Of a DNA stretch of 64,000 nucleotides, positions 50,970-60,459 are shown piece after piece. The position numbers and the translations under genes were made by a program. The notes beneath the pieces were generated by a model. It ran no database searches, was not told the origin of the DNA, and saw only the letters and a program-made list of their open reading frames with translations. The first letter of the stretch is position 1; the number at the start of each line of letters is the position of its first letter. Source of the DNA: Holophagales bacterium (GTDB lineage: Bacteria; Acidobacteriota; Thermoanaerobaculia; Multivoradales; Multivoraceae); contig VXZQ01000014.1 of the NCBI GenBank assembly GCA_009845425.1, forward strand, positions 1 to 64,000, given 5' to 3'.

Positions 50970-53741
50970 ATGGCATCACCGAACGAACGAGCCCTCCGCA
51001 TCCTGGCGACCTCCGCCTTGGCCCTGACCGTCGCGGCGTCCGCCGCCGCCCAGACCACGGGCGACATCCGCGGTCAGGTCCGCGACGCCAACGGCGACGG
51101 CCTGCCGGGGGTCATGGTCACGGCGACGATCGAGGATCGGGGCGTGTCGCGAACCACGATCACCGGCGTCGGCGGGAACTTCGTTATCTCGTCGCTCCAG
51201 GTCGACGACTACGTCGTGACCGCGTCGCTCGACGGCTTCCGGGACCACCGGGTCGAGGGCGTGCGGGTCAGCATCGCCGCGACGGTCAACCTGGAGATCC
51301 CGCTGTCGCTGGAGGCCGTGGAGGAGGAGGTGACGGTCACCGCGTCGCCCATCCTCGACGTGACGAGCTCCAGCGTCGGCACCAGCTTCACCGCGGACTT
51401 CATCGACGATCTGCCTACGGACCGGAACTTCTGGGATCTGGTCGCGGTGTCGCCCGGGATCAGCCAGGCTTCCGAGGGCAGCACGTCGTTGAGCGCATTC
51501 GGTTCGAGCGTGGCCTCGAACTCCTGGCGTATCGACGGCCTGGACACGACGTCCTCGGACACCGGCCGCGCCTTCTGGTGGACGAACCCGGCGATCATCG
51601 AGGAGGTGCAGGTGCTGGGGATCGGCGCTCCCGCGGAGTACGGCAGCATGTCGGGGGCCGCCATCAACATCGTGACCAAGTCCGGTACGAACGAGTTCAG
51701 CGGCACGGTCGACTGGTTCCACATGAACGACGGTCTGACGGAAGAGAACGCCGAGATCGACGGCCTCCCGTTCCATCGGGAGGAGTTCGACGACCTGACG
51801 GGTACTCTCGGCGGTCCGTTGGCCCGGGACAAGGCGTGGTTCTTTGCCTCCATTCAGACCACGGATGACGCGTACGCCGATCCGGGCGTCGACCCGTCCT
51901 TCCCGACTGCCTATCCGACGGTGCGCTCCGACATCAAGATCAACGCTGCGTTCAACGACAGCAACCTGATGGAGGCGAAGTACCACTTCGAGGACTACGA
52001 CTTCGTCTTCGCGGCGCCCAATACGACGCCGGACGCGATCGCGACCGAGTACGGCAACAATCCGGCGTGGGGCCTTCAGTTCCAGTCGGTCCTGACTCCG
52101 AACGACTACCTCGAGGTCATGTACACCGGCTACAGCAGCGACGACAACCTGCTCTCGGCAACGGGCAGCACCGCCGATCCCTATACGGACTACTCGCCGG
52201 CCGACGGCGGTCCGCCTCAGTCCAGCGGCAGTCCCGGTTACACCTACATCTGGCTGCTCGGCCGGGACCAGTTGGACGTCAAGCTCTCGCACCACGCCGA
52301 CGACCTCCTGGGCGGCGACCACGACTTCAAGTTCGGCATCTCCTACGGCACCGGCCACGGCGACACGCGGACGGGCGGCGGGCCGAATGGCGTCTACTTC
52401 TACCGCTACGAGTACTACCCGGGCTACCCGTACTACTACCGGGTTACCGCCCGGCCGTTCTACTACGGCGCCGAGACGGCGGTGGTGTCGGCCTTCGTCG
52501 ACGACTCCTGGCAGGTCAACTCGAACCTGACGCTCAACGTCGGAGTGCGGTACGACCAGCACAACGGCGAGATTCCGGACTACGCGATCCTGAACCAGGA
52601 CTGGAGCCCCACTTCCGAGATCATCCCCGGGGTCCAGGACGTGATCGACTGGTCGCTGATCTCGCCCCGCATCGGCATGGCCTACCAGATCGGCGACCGG
52701 CAGGTCTTCCGCGCCTTCTACGGCAAGTTCTTCGACGCCGACGTGACCGGAAACTGGTACGCACCGCCACCGAACCCGCCGGTCTACGTCACCGAGTTCG
52801 GGCCGTCGCTGGACGGCCCATGGTCGTACTCGTCCAGCTTCGAGTACCACGGAAACCTGTTCCATCCCGACCTCAAGGCGCCCGAAACCGATCAGTTCAC
52901 GCTGGGCTGGGAGCGGCGCTCTGGCGACAACTACACTTTCGGGATTCAGGGCGTCTACAAGGAAGCGAAGAACCTGATCGGCTGGGAGATCCTGGACGAC
53001 GGTGTCTACGAGAATGTGCCGTGGACGAACCCGTTCAGTGGCGAAACGGAGCAGTTGTACAACGTCATTGAGCAGCCGACAACCCGCAAGGGCAATGGGC
53101 CGGGCCCTGGCTCCAAGGCGCCGGGGAGGAGCTACAACCAGCAGTACGAGGGCGTGGTCCTCTCCTTCAACAGGCGCTACAGCGACGGTTGGAGCTTCCA
53201 ATCCTCGTACACCTGGTCCGACTCGACCGGTTTCATTCCACGGCCCTTGCTGCAATCCCAGGGAAACCCCTTCTACACCTCGACTGACGGCCGTGACCCG
53301 AACAACTGGATCAATGCCGACCAGGCCCTGCAGAACGACCGAGAGCACGTGGCCCAATTCCAGGGCAGCTTCGAGCTTCCGTGGAAGATCCAGGGCAGCG
53401 CGACCTACAGCTTCATGACGGGCAAGCCGTACAGTCGCCAACTGGTGATCGGTGGCCGGGGTTCGGCTGCGCCGCTTGCTCAGGGTGGCCAGCGGATAAT
53501 CGCCGTGCCGGCCAGTGACGACACTCGGTTGCCGGACCAGAACAACTTCGATCTTTCCTTCGGCCGCCGCTTCGACGTCGGCAAGGTCCAGCTCAAGCTG
53601 GATCTCCAGCTGCTGAACGTCTTCAACGAAGACACCTACGACTGGTGGGAGACCCTCCAGGTACCCGCGGACGAAGAGTTCGTGCCCAGCGGCTACCTCT
53701 TCCCGCGGCGGGTCATGATCCGTTTCGGACTCGAGTTCTAG
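50970..53741 (+). CDS. TonB-dependent receptor with carboxypeptidase-regulatory-like N-domain
   Basis: A 923-residue outer-membrane protein with a signal peptide ending near SAAAQ. The mature N-terminus GDIRGQVRDANGDGLPGVMV is the CarboxypepD-regulatory-like domain, followed by a plug (VTVTASPILDVTSSSVGTS, then IDDLPTDRNFWDL) and a long beta-barrel rich in Tyr/Asp strands. It ends in RFGLEF, with the C-terminal Phe recognised by the Bam machinery. The layout is the Oar-like receptor type abundant in Acidobacteriota and Bacteroidota, often for peptides or polysaccharides. It is monocistronic here, 55 bp after the transporter gene. The ligand is unknown. Confidence 0.93.
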   Translation: MASPNERALRILATSALALTVAASAAAQTTGDIRGQVRDANGDGLPGVMVTATIEDRGVSRTTITGVGGNFVISSLQVDDYVVTASLDGFRDHRVEGVRVSIAATVNLEIPLSLEAVEEEVTVTASPILDVTSSSVGTSFTADFIDDLPTDRNFWDLVAVSPGISQASEGSTSLSAFGSSVASNSWRIDGLDTTSSDTGRAFWWTNPAIIEEVQVLGIGAPAEYGSMSGAAINIVTKSGTNEFSGTVDWFHMNDGLTEENAEIDGLPFHREEFDDLTGTLGGPLARDKAWFFASIQTTDDAYADPGVDPSFPTAYPTVRSDIKINAAFNDSNLMEAKYHFEDYDFVFAAPNTTPDAIATEYGNNPAWGLQFQSVLTPNDYLEVMYTGYSSDDNLLSATGSTADPYTDYSPADGGPPQSSGSPGYTYIWLLGRDQLDVKLSHHADDLLGGDHDFKFGISYGTGHGDTRTGGGPNGVYFYRYEYYPGYPYYYRVTARPFYYGAETAVVSAFVDDSWQVNSNLTLNVGVRYDQHNGEIPDYAILNQDWSPTSEIIPGVQDVIDWSLISPRIGMAYQIGDRQVFRAFYGKFFDADVTGNWYAPPPNPPVYVTEFGPSLDGPWSYSSSFEYHGNLFHPDLKAPETDQFTLGWERRSGDNYTFGIQGVYKEAKNLIGWEILDDGVYENVPWTNPFSGETEQLYNVIEQPTTRKGNGPGPGSKAPGRSYNQQYEGVVLSFNRRYSDGWSFQSSYTWSDSTGFIPRPLLQSQGNPFYTSTDGRDPNNWINADQALQNDREHVAQFQGSFELPWKIQGSATYSFMTGKPYSRQLVIGGRGSAAPLAQGGQRIIAVPASDDTRLPDQNNFDLSFGRRFDVGKVQLKLDLQLLNVFNEDTYDWWETLQVPADEEFVPSGYLFPRRVMIRFGLEF

Positions 53742-53767
53742 GGGTCAGCCCAGCGCTGTGCGCCGCG

Positions 53768-54262
53768 CTAGCGCCCGTGGTAGAGCGTCGCGTCCTCCGT
53801 ATGCAGGCCACGGGGATCATCCCGCTTCGACTCGTAGAGTCGGCCCTCTGCGTCAACCAGGTCGTCCCTGAAGATCGCTTCGTCGACTGCAACCTCGCTC
53901 GGACAGGAGATCTCGATCAGGTTGCCCGCCGGGTCACGGATGAACATCTGCATCGCGCCGTCGGGCAGCCGCCGCACCTTGCCCCAGGGTGACGTGTCGA
54001 TGGCGCCGAGTTCGCGCATGCGGAAGAAGATCGAGTTGAAGTCATCGACCTGCAGGCAGAGGTGGCCGCGGAACGAGGCCTGGTCTTCCCACTCCGTGAC
54101 GTGAAGCTGTTGCTCCTCGTTGATCTTGAAGAACTGGGCGGGGAAGTCGAGGTTGAACGTCGGCAGCGGTTCCAGCCCGAGTTCGTGCTCGTAGAAGGCG
54201 CAGGCCTTCTCCAGGTCGTCGACGACGACCGTCGCGTGTTGGATCTGCAGCACGTTCGCCAT
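53768..54262 (-). CDS. VOC-family (glyoxalase/dioxygenase-fold) protein
   Basis: A 164-residue protein with two beta-alpha-beta-beta-beta modules. Metal ligands are visible: His in QIQHATVVVDD, His in FRGHLCLQVDDF and Glu in GNLIEISCPS, the 2-His-1-Glu type facial set. Together with KACAFYEHELGLEPL and FIRDPAGN this is the vicinal-oxygen-chelate fold of glyoxalase I, extradiol dioxygenases and fosfomycin-type transferases. It follows the TIM-barrel isomerase gene by 23 bp on the same strand, suggesting sequential steps of a sugar or ring-cleavage pathway. The exact reaction is not assignable. Confidence 0.9.
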   Translation of the reverse strand: MANVLQIQHATVVVDDLEKACAFYEHELGLEPLPTFNLDFPAQFFKINEEQQLHVTEWEDQASFRGHLCLQVDDFNSIFFRMRELGAIDTSPWGKVRRLPDGAMQMFIRDPAGNLIEISCPSEVAVDEAIFRDDLVDAEGRLYESKRDDPRGLHTEDATLYHGR

Positions 54263-54285
54263 GTCGTCCTCCCTCGATGCCAGGG

Positions 54286-55173
54286 TCAGCGGATGAGCGG
54301 CAGCAACTCCTCGGCCGATCGTCGCGTGAGCATCGTGTAGAACTCGTCGCTCAGCAGGTTGCTGCCGTGGTCCTCGATGAACTTCTTCTGCTCCGGCGTG
54401 ATGTCGGTCGGTTCCGTTTCGACGGCGTTCGGATGCCGGTTGGCCGGCGTGCGATCAATGGACGCCACGAACTCGACGGTCAGCGCGCCGTCGTAGCCGA
54501 CCTCGCGTAGCGTCCGGACGATCGCGGCCCAGTCGAGGGCGCCCATACCGGCAGCCATCCGGTTGCTGTCGGCCACGTGGAAGTCGACGAGCCGGCTGCC
54601 GGCCTGGCGGATCGAGCCGAGCAGGTCACGGTCCTCCATGTTCATGTGGAAGGCGTCCAGGCAGACGCCGCAGTCGGGACCCGTCGCTTCGGCCAGCGCC
54701 AGCGCCTGGGCGCCGCGGTTGATGAAGTAGGTCTCGAAACGGTTGATCGGCTCGATCGCGAGCAGCACGCCCGCGGCCTGACCGTGCTCGTAGATCTCCT
54801 GCATGCTCTCGACGGCCCAGTTCCACTCGTTCTCCGGCGTCGAGTCGGGGTCGACCTTGCCGACGGTGCCGGGCACGATCGAGATCTCGTGGCCGTCGAG
54901 TTCCTTGACCATCGTGATGCAGTCCTTGACGTACTGGACGGAACTCGCGCGCTCGGCCTGGTCCTTCGCGATCAGGCTGCGGCCGTCCATCATCAGGGTG
55001 ACTGAGCCCCAGCACCGGATGCCGTACCGCCGGAGCAGCTCGCGCACCTCCGCCGTGTCGTAGAGCTCCGGCTCGCCGCTGATCTCTAGCGACTCGTAGC
55101 CAAACTCCCTGAGCCGCGCGAGCGTCTTCTCGAGCGGCTCGGCGCGCATCCAGTTGTGCATCGACAGGTGCAT
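54286..55173 (-). CDS. Sugar phosphate isomerase/epimerase-type TIM-barrel protein
   Basis: About 295 residues of the xylose isomerase-like TIM-barrel family. Metal and acid ligands sit at barrel strand ends: VLLAIEPINRFE (Glu), CGVCLDAFHMNMED (Asp/His), LVDFHVADSNR (His) and ALTVEFVAS (Glu). I chose ATG 55173 (MHLSMHNWMRAE) because GGAGG lies 8 bases upstream; an ATG two codons earlier leaves too short a spacer. Members include hydroxypyruvate isomerase, tagatose epimerase and IolE/IolI. It precedes a VOC-fold gene in the same operon. Specific substrate unknown. Confidence 0.9.
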   Translation of the reverse strand: MHLSMHNWMRAEPLEKTLARLREFGYESLEISGEPELYDTAEVRELLRRYGIRCWGSVTLMMDGRSLIAKDQAERASSVQYVKDCITMVKELDGHEISIVPGTVGKVDPDSTPENEWNWAVESMQEIYEHGQAAGVLLAIEPINRFETYFINRGAQALALAEATGPDCGVCLDAFHMNMEDRDLLGSIRQAGSRLVDFHVADSNRMAAGMGALDWAAIVRTLREVGYDGALTVEFVASIDRTPANRHPNAVETEPTDITPEQKKFIEDHGSNLLSDEFYTMLTRRSAEELLPLIR

Positions 55174-55455
55174 CGTCATCGACCTCCGGGTTGCCGCGGG
55201 AAGATAGCAGGGTCGAGTCGAAGCGAAGCGGAGCAGAGCGGAGCGATGTCGGACGCACACGCCGAGCCGACCCCTCCGGCCCCGACTCGGCGGGAGGTCG
55301 TTGCCGAGAGGGCCGACGCACGAGTACAGCACCGAAACTCGCCAAGGACTCGCCGTTCTCATGCGTCATACGAGTGAGTGAGGATGGCAGAAGCGGTGCA
55401 TGCGGTTGCAAGACCCGATTGGAGTTCCGCTGGGGCGTGCTCTAGTGTGAGAAGC

Positions 55456-55995
55456 GTGCCAGGGGCCGACCGCGACTTGGCGCGGGCTGCTGCGGAAGGA
55501 GATCGTGAAGCGTTCGCGGCGCTTCTCCACCTTCACTACGACCGGATCTTCCGACTCTGCTTCCGGCTGACGGGACGGCGAGAGGAGGCGGAGGACCTGA
55601 CGCAGGACATCTGTCTTGCTCTTCCGGCGAAGTTGAAGAGCTTTCGGGGCCAGGCTCGCGTGACGACCTGGCTGTATCGGATCGCGGTCAATGCGGCGCA
55701 TGATCGGCGACGGCGGGACTCCAGCCGGACCAAGGCGGCGGAGGGTTGGGGGGACTGGGAAGTGAACCGCCGGGCGACGGCGAGAGACACGGCCGCGGGA
55801 CTCGATTGGCTTCAGCAGTCGATGGGTGCGCTGCCGAGTGACCTTCGCGACACGGTCGCGCTCACGGTCGACGGCGAAATGACCCATGCGGAAGCTGCGG
55901 AGGTGCTCGGTGTCTCGGAAGGCACCGTGAGTTGGCGACTCTCGGAGGTCCGCAAGCGGCTGCGGGCGATGTGGCAAGAGGAAACAGGACGATGA
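55456..55995 (+). CDS. ECF-type RNA polymerase sigma factor
   Basis: About 179 residues from GTG 55456 (MPGADRDLARAAAEGD), a normal length for the group; the frame stays open to ATG 55378 or 55384. Region 2 is AFAALLHLHYDRIFRLCFRLTG with EEAEDLTQDICLAL and WLYRIAVNAAHDRRRR (promoter -10 contact and melting). Region 4 is LRDTVALTVDGEMTHAEAAEVLGVSEGTVSWRL, a helix-turn-helix. The gene overlaps the following VWA gene by 4 bp (ATGA), so the latter is a likely regulator or target. No classical anti-sigma gene with a zinc motif is present. Confidence 0.93.
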   Translation: MPGADRDLARAAAEGDREAFAALLHLHYDRIFRLCFRLTGRREEAEDLTQDICLALPAKLKSFRGQARVTTWLYRIAVNAAHDRRRRDSSRTKAAEGWGDWEVNRRATARDTAAGLDWLQQSMGALPSDLRDTVALTVDGEMTHAEAAEVLGVSEGTVSWRLSEVRKRLRAMWQEETGR

Positions 55996-58199
55996 CCGAT
56001 CCATTCGACGATCTGAAGCGCGCATTCGAGCGCTCGACGCCGGAGCCGGACGTCGAGAGGCGGAAGGCGAATCTGGCCCGTGCGCAGGAACTCTTCGACC
56101 GTGTCCAAGGCGCGGAGGCCGAGCAGCGTCGTACCGATGACCGCACCAACACGTGGGCGGGCATCGAACAAGGAGTACGACACATGCTGAACGCACTGAC
56201 TTCCCGACCTGTCCTGGCTGCCGCCGGTGTTGTGGCAGTGGTCGGGCTGACCGCTCTCCTGGTAACCGCCACGCGGAACGCGGCGCCGCCGTCCAGCGTG
56301 GTCGTCGCGGACGCCGGCGTTGCGCCAGAGCTCGCCGTCTCACCCGCGGGCGACCCTGGACCGGATCGGCCGGCACCCGCGCCGGCCGACGAACATCAGG
56401 CCGAGCCCGGTATCGTTCAGGCGGAACCCCCCGCGACTTCGGCGCGAGAGGTCATTGGCGCCCGGCCGGCGCTGCGTGAAGCCACCGTATCGGCTGACGG
56501 CGAGGCGTCAGAGGTGGTCGTCACTGAGGTGAGTCGCCCGCCGGAAGCGCCGGCTCCGCCAGGGAGGGCTGAGCAGTCGTTCAACACGGCCATCGCCGCT
56601 CTGGAGCGACAGAGGGAGAGTCTGAGGCGCCAGTTGGAGGGCTTGCCCGGCCAAGGCGTTGACGAAGCGTCCCCCCGCGAGGGCGAGGTCAGGGTGGCGG
56701 CGAACGCGCTTACCGTCGACAGGTTCAGTCTGCTTGCGGCCTCTCCTAGCGAACCAAGGGCTTCCCGGGTGTCCAACACCGAGGCCTTCGCGAACGAAGA
56801 CGCCAGTCCCGTCAAGGTGGCCAGCGAAGAACCCGTCTCGACCTTCTCGATCGACGTCGACACCGCCAGCTACTCGGTCGTCCGTTCTTCGCTGACGAAC
56901 GGCTATCTGCCGGCGCCCGAATCGGTGCGAATCGAGGAACTCGTCAACTACTTCCCGTACGCGTACCCGGCACCCGATGAAGGGGGAGCCCCGTTCCGGC
57001 CGACGGTGACGGTGTCCGAAACGCCGTGGAACCGGGACACGCTGCTGATGCACATCGGCATCCAGGGCCGGCGGCCGGCGACCGAGGACCGCCCGCCGCT
57101 CAACCTCGTCTTCCTGGTCGACACCTCGGGTTCGATGAACCAGCCGAACAAGTTGCCGCTGCTCGTGCAGTCGTTCCGGCTGATGGTCGGCCAGCTCGAT
57201 CCCGCCGACGAGGTTGCGATCGTCGCGTACGCCGGCAGCGCGGGCCGCGTGCTGGACCCGACTCCGGCCGGCGAGCGCGGCGTCATCCTGCCGGCACTCG
57301 ATCGACTGCACGCCGGCGGTTCGACCGCCGGGGCGGCGGGAATCCAGTTGGCTTACCGGGTCGCCCGGAACATGGCGGCGGAGGGCGAGGTCACGCGGGT
57401 CATCCTGGCCACGGACGGCGACTTCAACGTCGGCATTTCGGACCCCGACCAACTCGAGGGCTTCATCGCCCGCCAGCGCGACAGCGGCGTCTACCTGTCG
57501 GTCCTCGGCTTCGGCCGCGGCAACCTGGACGATGCGACGATGCAGGCGCTGGCCCAGAACGGCAACGGTCAGGCGGCCTACATCGACACGCTCGCGGAGG
57601 CGCAGAAGGTGCTCGTCGACCAGCTTTCCGGCACCTTGTTCCCGATCGCGAACGACGTGAAGATCCAGGTCGAGTTCAATCCGGCCACGGTCGCCGAGTA
57701 CCGTCTGATCGGCTACGAGACCAGAGGCCTCCGGCGCGAGGACTTCAACAACGACCGGGTCGACGCCGGCGAGATCGGCGCCGGGCACTCGGTCACCGCG
57801 ATCTACGAGGTGACACCGGTTGGATCGCCTGCCGTGCTGCACGACGCTCTGCGCTATGCCGGCCGCGCGGCCGAACCGCCGGTGGCCGCGGAGAGCCGGG
57901 CAGGGTCCCGGGAGCTCGCCTTCCTGCGGCTGCGCTACAAGGAGCCGGGCGAGGCCACGAGCGAGCTCATCGAACTGCCGATCGCTCGAGACATCGGCCA
58001 AGCCGTTACAGACCAGCGGTTCGCGGCCGCGGTTGCGGGCTTCGGCCAGCTCCTCCGCGAGAGCGCCTACACCGGCGACTGGACCTGGAGCGACGCGATC
58101 GCGCTCGCCGTGGCCAACACAGGCGACGACCGGTTCGGCTACCGCCGCGAGGCGGTGACCCTGATGCGTCTCGCGGAGAGCCTGGCCGAAGCCGAGTAG
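55992..58199 (+). CDS. Membrane-anchored VWA protein (YfbK-like) coupled to ECF sigma factor
   Basis: A 735-residue protein from ATG 55992. Residues 1-71 are cytoplasmic and helical (MTDPFDDLKRAFERST), a single membrane helix spans 72-94, and a Pro/Ala-rich region follows to about 270. Then come the vWF_N-like segment VSTFSIDVDTASYSVVR, a VWA domain with MIDAS LVDTSGSMNQP near residue 376, and a C-terminal DUF3520-like part (GAGHSVTAIYEVTP). The topology of a short cytoplasmic helix pair, one TM and a large outer sensor resembles an anti-sigma factor in which the sensor is a VWA domain. No HxxxCxxC motif is seen. The 4-bp overlap with the sigma gene supports a regulatory pair. Confidence 0.88.
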   Translation: MTDPFDDLKRAFERSTPEPDVERRKANLARAQELFDRVQGAEAEQRRTDDRTNTWAGIEQGVRHMLNALTSRPVLAAAGVVAVVGLTALLVTATRNAAPPSSVVVADAGVAPELAVSPAGDPGPDRPAPAPADEHQAEPGIVQAEPPATSAREVIGARPALREATVSADGEASEVVVTEVSRPPEAPAPPGRAEQSFNTAIAALERQRESLRRQLEGLPGQGVDEASPREGEVRVAANALTVDRFSLLAASPSEPRASRVSNTEAFANEDASPVKVASEEPVSTFSIDVDTASYSVVRSSLTNGYLPAPESVRIEELVNYFPYAYPAPDEGGAPFRPTVTVSETPWNRDTLLMHIGIQGRRPATEDRPPLNLVFLVDTSGSMNQPNKLPLLVQSFRLMVGQLDPADEVAIVAYAGSAGRVLDPTPAGERGVILPALDRLHAGGSTAGAAGIQLAYRVARNMAAEGEVTRVILATDGDFNVGISDPDQLEGFIARQRDSGVYLSVLGFGRGNLDDATMQALAQNGNGQAAYIDTLAEAQKVLVDQLSGTLFPIANDVKIQVEFNPATVAEYRLIGYETRGLRREDFNNDRVDAGEIGAGHSVTAIYEVTPVGSPAVLHDALRYAGRAAEPPVAAESRAGSRELAFLRLRYKEPGEATSELIELPIARDIGQAVTDQRFAAAVAGFGQLLRESAYTGDWTWSDAIALAVANTGDDRFGYRREAVTLMRLAESLAEAE

Positions 58200-58200
58200 G

Positions 58201-59040
58201 TCACTTTGCGCCCAGGAACCCCCGCAGGCAGCGGGTGACGGCGCCGGGCGCTTCGGCCATCAGCATGTGGCCGGCGTCCGCCACGGTCACGAAGCCGGCG
58301 CCGCCCCTGTCGCCCCCGGAACGCGGGCCGCGGATGCGGTCGGCGAGCGCGCGGCCGGCCCTCGGCGGCGTCATCCTGTCCTTCGCGCCGGCCACGACCA
58401 GCGTGGGGCAGGTGACGCTCGGGGCGCTCTCGCTTCCTTCCCACTCGTTGCAGGCTGCGAAGTCGCGGTGGAGCACTTCCGGCAGGCAGCGGTCGAGCAG
58501 CGCCATCGTCGATCCGAGCATCCACAGTCCGGGGGACTCGGCGCCGCCGAAGTGGGCGCCGGTACCGTGCCCGAACGCAGCGATGAACCGATGGGCGTCG
58601 AGTGGCCGTTTCAGGGTGTCCGCCAGCAGGCCGGGATTGACCCGGAGCGTTTCGCCGGCGCCGAGCAGGGCCAGCCGGCTCAGGGGGCCGTTCAAGCGGG
58701 ACGCCGCGTCGACCGCGATGCAGGCGCCCATCGAGTGGCCGACGAGCGCGATGTCCCGGCTGCCAGCCAGCTCCGCCGCCGCTGCCGCGAAGTCGACGGT
58801 CCAGGCGGCGTAGTCGGCGATCGTCGTTATGGCGGCCAGGTCCTCGGACGCGCCGTGACCGGGCAGGTCGGGCGCGGCGACGTTCCAGCCGTGTTGAGCC
58901 AGCGATCGGGCCTGCAGCGCCCACACGGTGTGGTCGCTACCGGCGCCGTGGATCAACAGCGCCAGGGGCAGCCTCTCCTGCCAGGCGGAGCCGCCGGTGC
59001 CGCAGTAGGCCTTTCGGCCCTGAATCTCGAGTTCGGTCAG
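58201..59040 (-). CDS. Alpha/beta hydrolase, probable CTG start
   Basis: A 279-residue alpha/beta hydrolase. The oxyanion segment is ALLIHGAGSDHTVW, the nucleophile elbow is LVGHSMGACIA, the acid lies in VVAGAKDRMTPP and the His in VADAGHMLMAE. Before LLIHGAG the frame has no ATG, GTG or TTG short of the upstream gene; the natural start is CTG 59040, which overlaps the stop of the sulfhydrylase gene as CTGA and gives LTELEIQGRKAYCG. Family members hydrolyse esters, lactones or C-C bonds; nothing fixes the substrate. The convergent VWA gene ends one base away. Confidence 0.88.
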   Translation of the reverse strand: MTELEIQGRKAYCGTGGSAWQERLPLALLIHGAGSDHTVWALQARSLAQHGWNVAAPDLPGHGASEDLAAITTIADYAAWTVDFAAAAAELAGSRDIALVGHSMGACIAVDAASRLNGPLSRLALLGAGETLRVNPGLLADTLKRPLDAHRFIAAFGHGTGAHFGGAESPGLWMLGSTMALLDRCLPEVLHRDFAACNEWEGSESAPSVTCPTLVVAGAKDRMTPPRAGRALADRIRGPRSGGDRGGAGFVTVADAGHMLMAEAPGAVTRCLRGFLGAK

Positions 59041-60359
59041 GAGGCCACCGCCCGCGGCCGCTGCGCCCGCTGCTGGGAACGCTTCAGCGCCCGGTCGAGA
59101 TCGGCCACGAGGTCCTGGGGATCCTCGAGGCCGACGGACAGCCGCACCATTTCCTGGGTGACGCCCGACTCGGCGAGTTCCTCGGCGGTCATCTGCTGGT
59201 GCGTCGTGCTGGCCGGGTGGATGACCAGGCTCTTCGCGTCGCCGACGTTGGCGAGGTGCGACCAGAGCTGGAGGCCCTCGATGAAGGCGATGCCGGCCTC
59301 GAGTCCGCCCCGAATCCCGAAGGTCAGCAGGGCGCCACTGCCGTTCGGCAGCAGCTTCCGGGCGAGGTCGTGCTGCGGGTGGCTGGGCAGGCCGGGGTAG
59401 CTCACCCACTCGACCGCCTCATGCTGCTCGAGGAACTCGGCGACCGCCCGTGCGTTCTCAACATGGCGGGCGACCCGGAGCGGCAGTGTCTCCAGCCCCT
59501 GAAGCAGGTAGAACGCGGCCTGCGGATTGAGGCAGGCGCCGAAGTCGCGTAGTCCTTCGAGTCTTGCCTTGAGGATGAAGGCCGGCGGGCCGTAGTGCTC
59601 GGCGAAGGCGATGCCGTGGTAGCCCGGACAGGGCTCGGTCATGATCGGGAAGCGTCCGGAGGCGGCCCAGTCGAACTTGCCGCTGTCCACCAGGACACCG
59701 CCCAGGGTGACGCCGTGGCCGCCGATGAACTTGGTCGCCGAGTGCATCACGATGTCCGCGCCGAGATCGATCGGCCGCGACAGGAACGGGGTACCGAAGG
59801 TGTTGTCGATCAGGAGCGGCACGCCGATCTCGTGGGCGATCGTGGCGACGGCGGGAATGTCCAGCACGTCGATCCGCGGGTTGCCGATCGTCTCGCCGAA
59901 GAACAGCTTCGTGTTCGGACGGGCGGCGCGCCGGAAGTTCGCGGGTTCGGTCGGTTCGACGAAGGTCGTCTCGATGCCGAACCGGCGCAGGGTGTGGTTC
60001 AGCAGGTTGTGCGTGCCGCCGTAAATGGCCGCCGAGGAGACGACGTGGTCGCCGGCGGAGAGGATCGTCGCCGCCGCCAGATGGAACGCCGATTGCCCGG
60101 AAGCGGTGGCCACCGCACCGACTCCACCCTCGAGCGCGGCGATCCGTTCCTCGAACACCGCCACCGTCGGGTTGGAAATCCGCGAGTAGATGTGTCCGGC
60201 TTCCTCCAGGTTGAACAGTCCGGCGGCGTGGTCCGTGTCCCGGAACACGTAGGACGTCGAGTTGACCACGGGTACGGCGCGCGCTCCGGTAGTCGGATCG
60301 GGCCGTTGGCCGGCGTGAAGCGAAAGCGTGTCGAACTTGTAGAACCAGTCGCTGCTCAT
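59037..60359 (-). CDS. metY: O-acetylhomoserine sulfhydrylase-type PLP enzyme (MetY/Cys-Met metabolism)
   Basis: A 440-residue enzyme from ATG 60359 (MSSDWFYKFDTLSLHAGQ). Landmarks are TSYVFRDTDHAAGLF, YSRISNPTVAVFEERIAALEGG, ATASGQSAFHLAA, VDNTFGTP-like LLIDNTFGTPF and the PLP Lys in MHSATKFIGGHG. The length, about 430-440, and the YHGIAFAEHYG segment fit O-acetylhomoserine sulfhydrylase rather than the shorter cystathionine enzymes. It makes homocysteine from O-acetylhomoserine and sulfide. The divergent neighbour is a homocysteine S-methyltransferase, so the pair can complete methionine synthesis. The hydrolase gene downstream is coupled to it by CTGA. Confidence 0.92.
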   Translation of the reverse strand: MSSDWFYKFDTLSLHAGQRPDPTTGARAVPVVNSTSYVFRDTDHAAGLFNLEEAGHIYSRISNPTVAVFEERIAALEGGVGAVATASGQSAFHLAAATILSAGDHVVSSAAIYGGTHNLLNHTLRRFGIETTFVEPTEPANFRRAARPNTKLFFGETIGNPRIDVLDIPAVATIAHEIGVPLLIDNTFGTPFLSRPIDLGADIVMHSATKFIGGHGVTLGGVLVDSGKFDWAASGRFPIMTEPCPGYHGIAFAEHYGPPAFILKARLEGLRDFGACLNPQAAFYLLQGLETLPLRVARHVENARAVAEFLEQHEAVEWVSYPGLPSHPQHDLARKLLPNGSGALLTFGIRGGLEAGIAFIEGLQLWSHLANVGDAKSLVIHPASTTHQQMTAEELAESGVTQEMVRLSVGLEDPQDLVADLDRALKRSQQRAQRPRAVAS

Positions 60360-60459
60360 GGCGGGTGCCTCCCGGTTGGGTACTGCCCGAGGCGGACCGC
60401 GAGTGTAGCCCGCGACGCCTTCGCGGTGTGGCAGAGTGGCGCTTCGAAGGGGAGAGCGG

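Noticed and set aside
55200..55245. Purine-rich GCGAAG/GCGGAG repeats as a regulatory array
   Set aside because: The repeat is short and irregular, and similar strings are common in GC-rich DNA.
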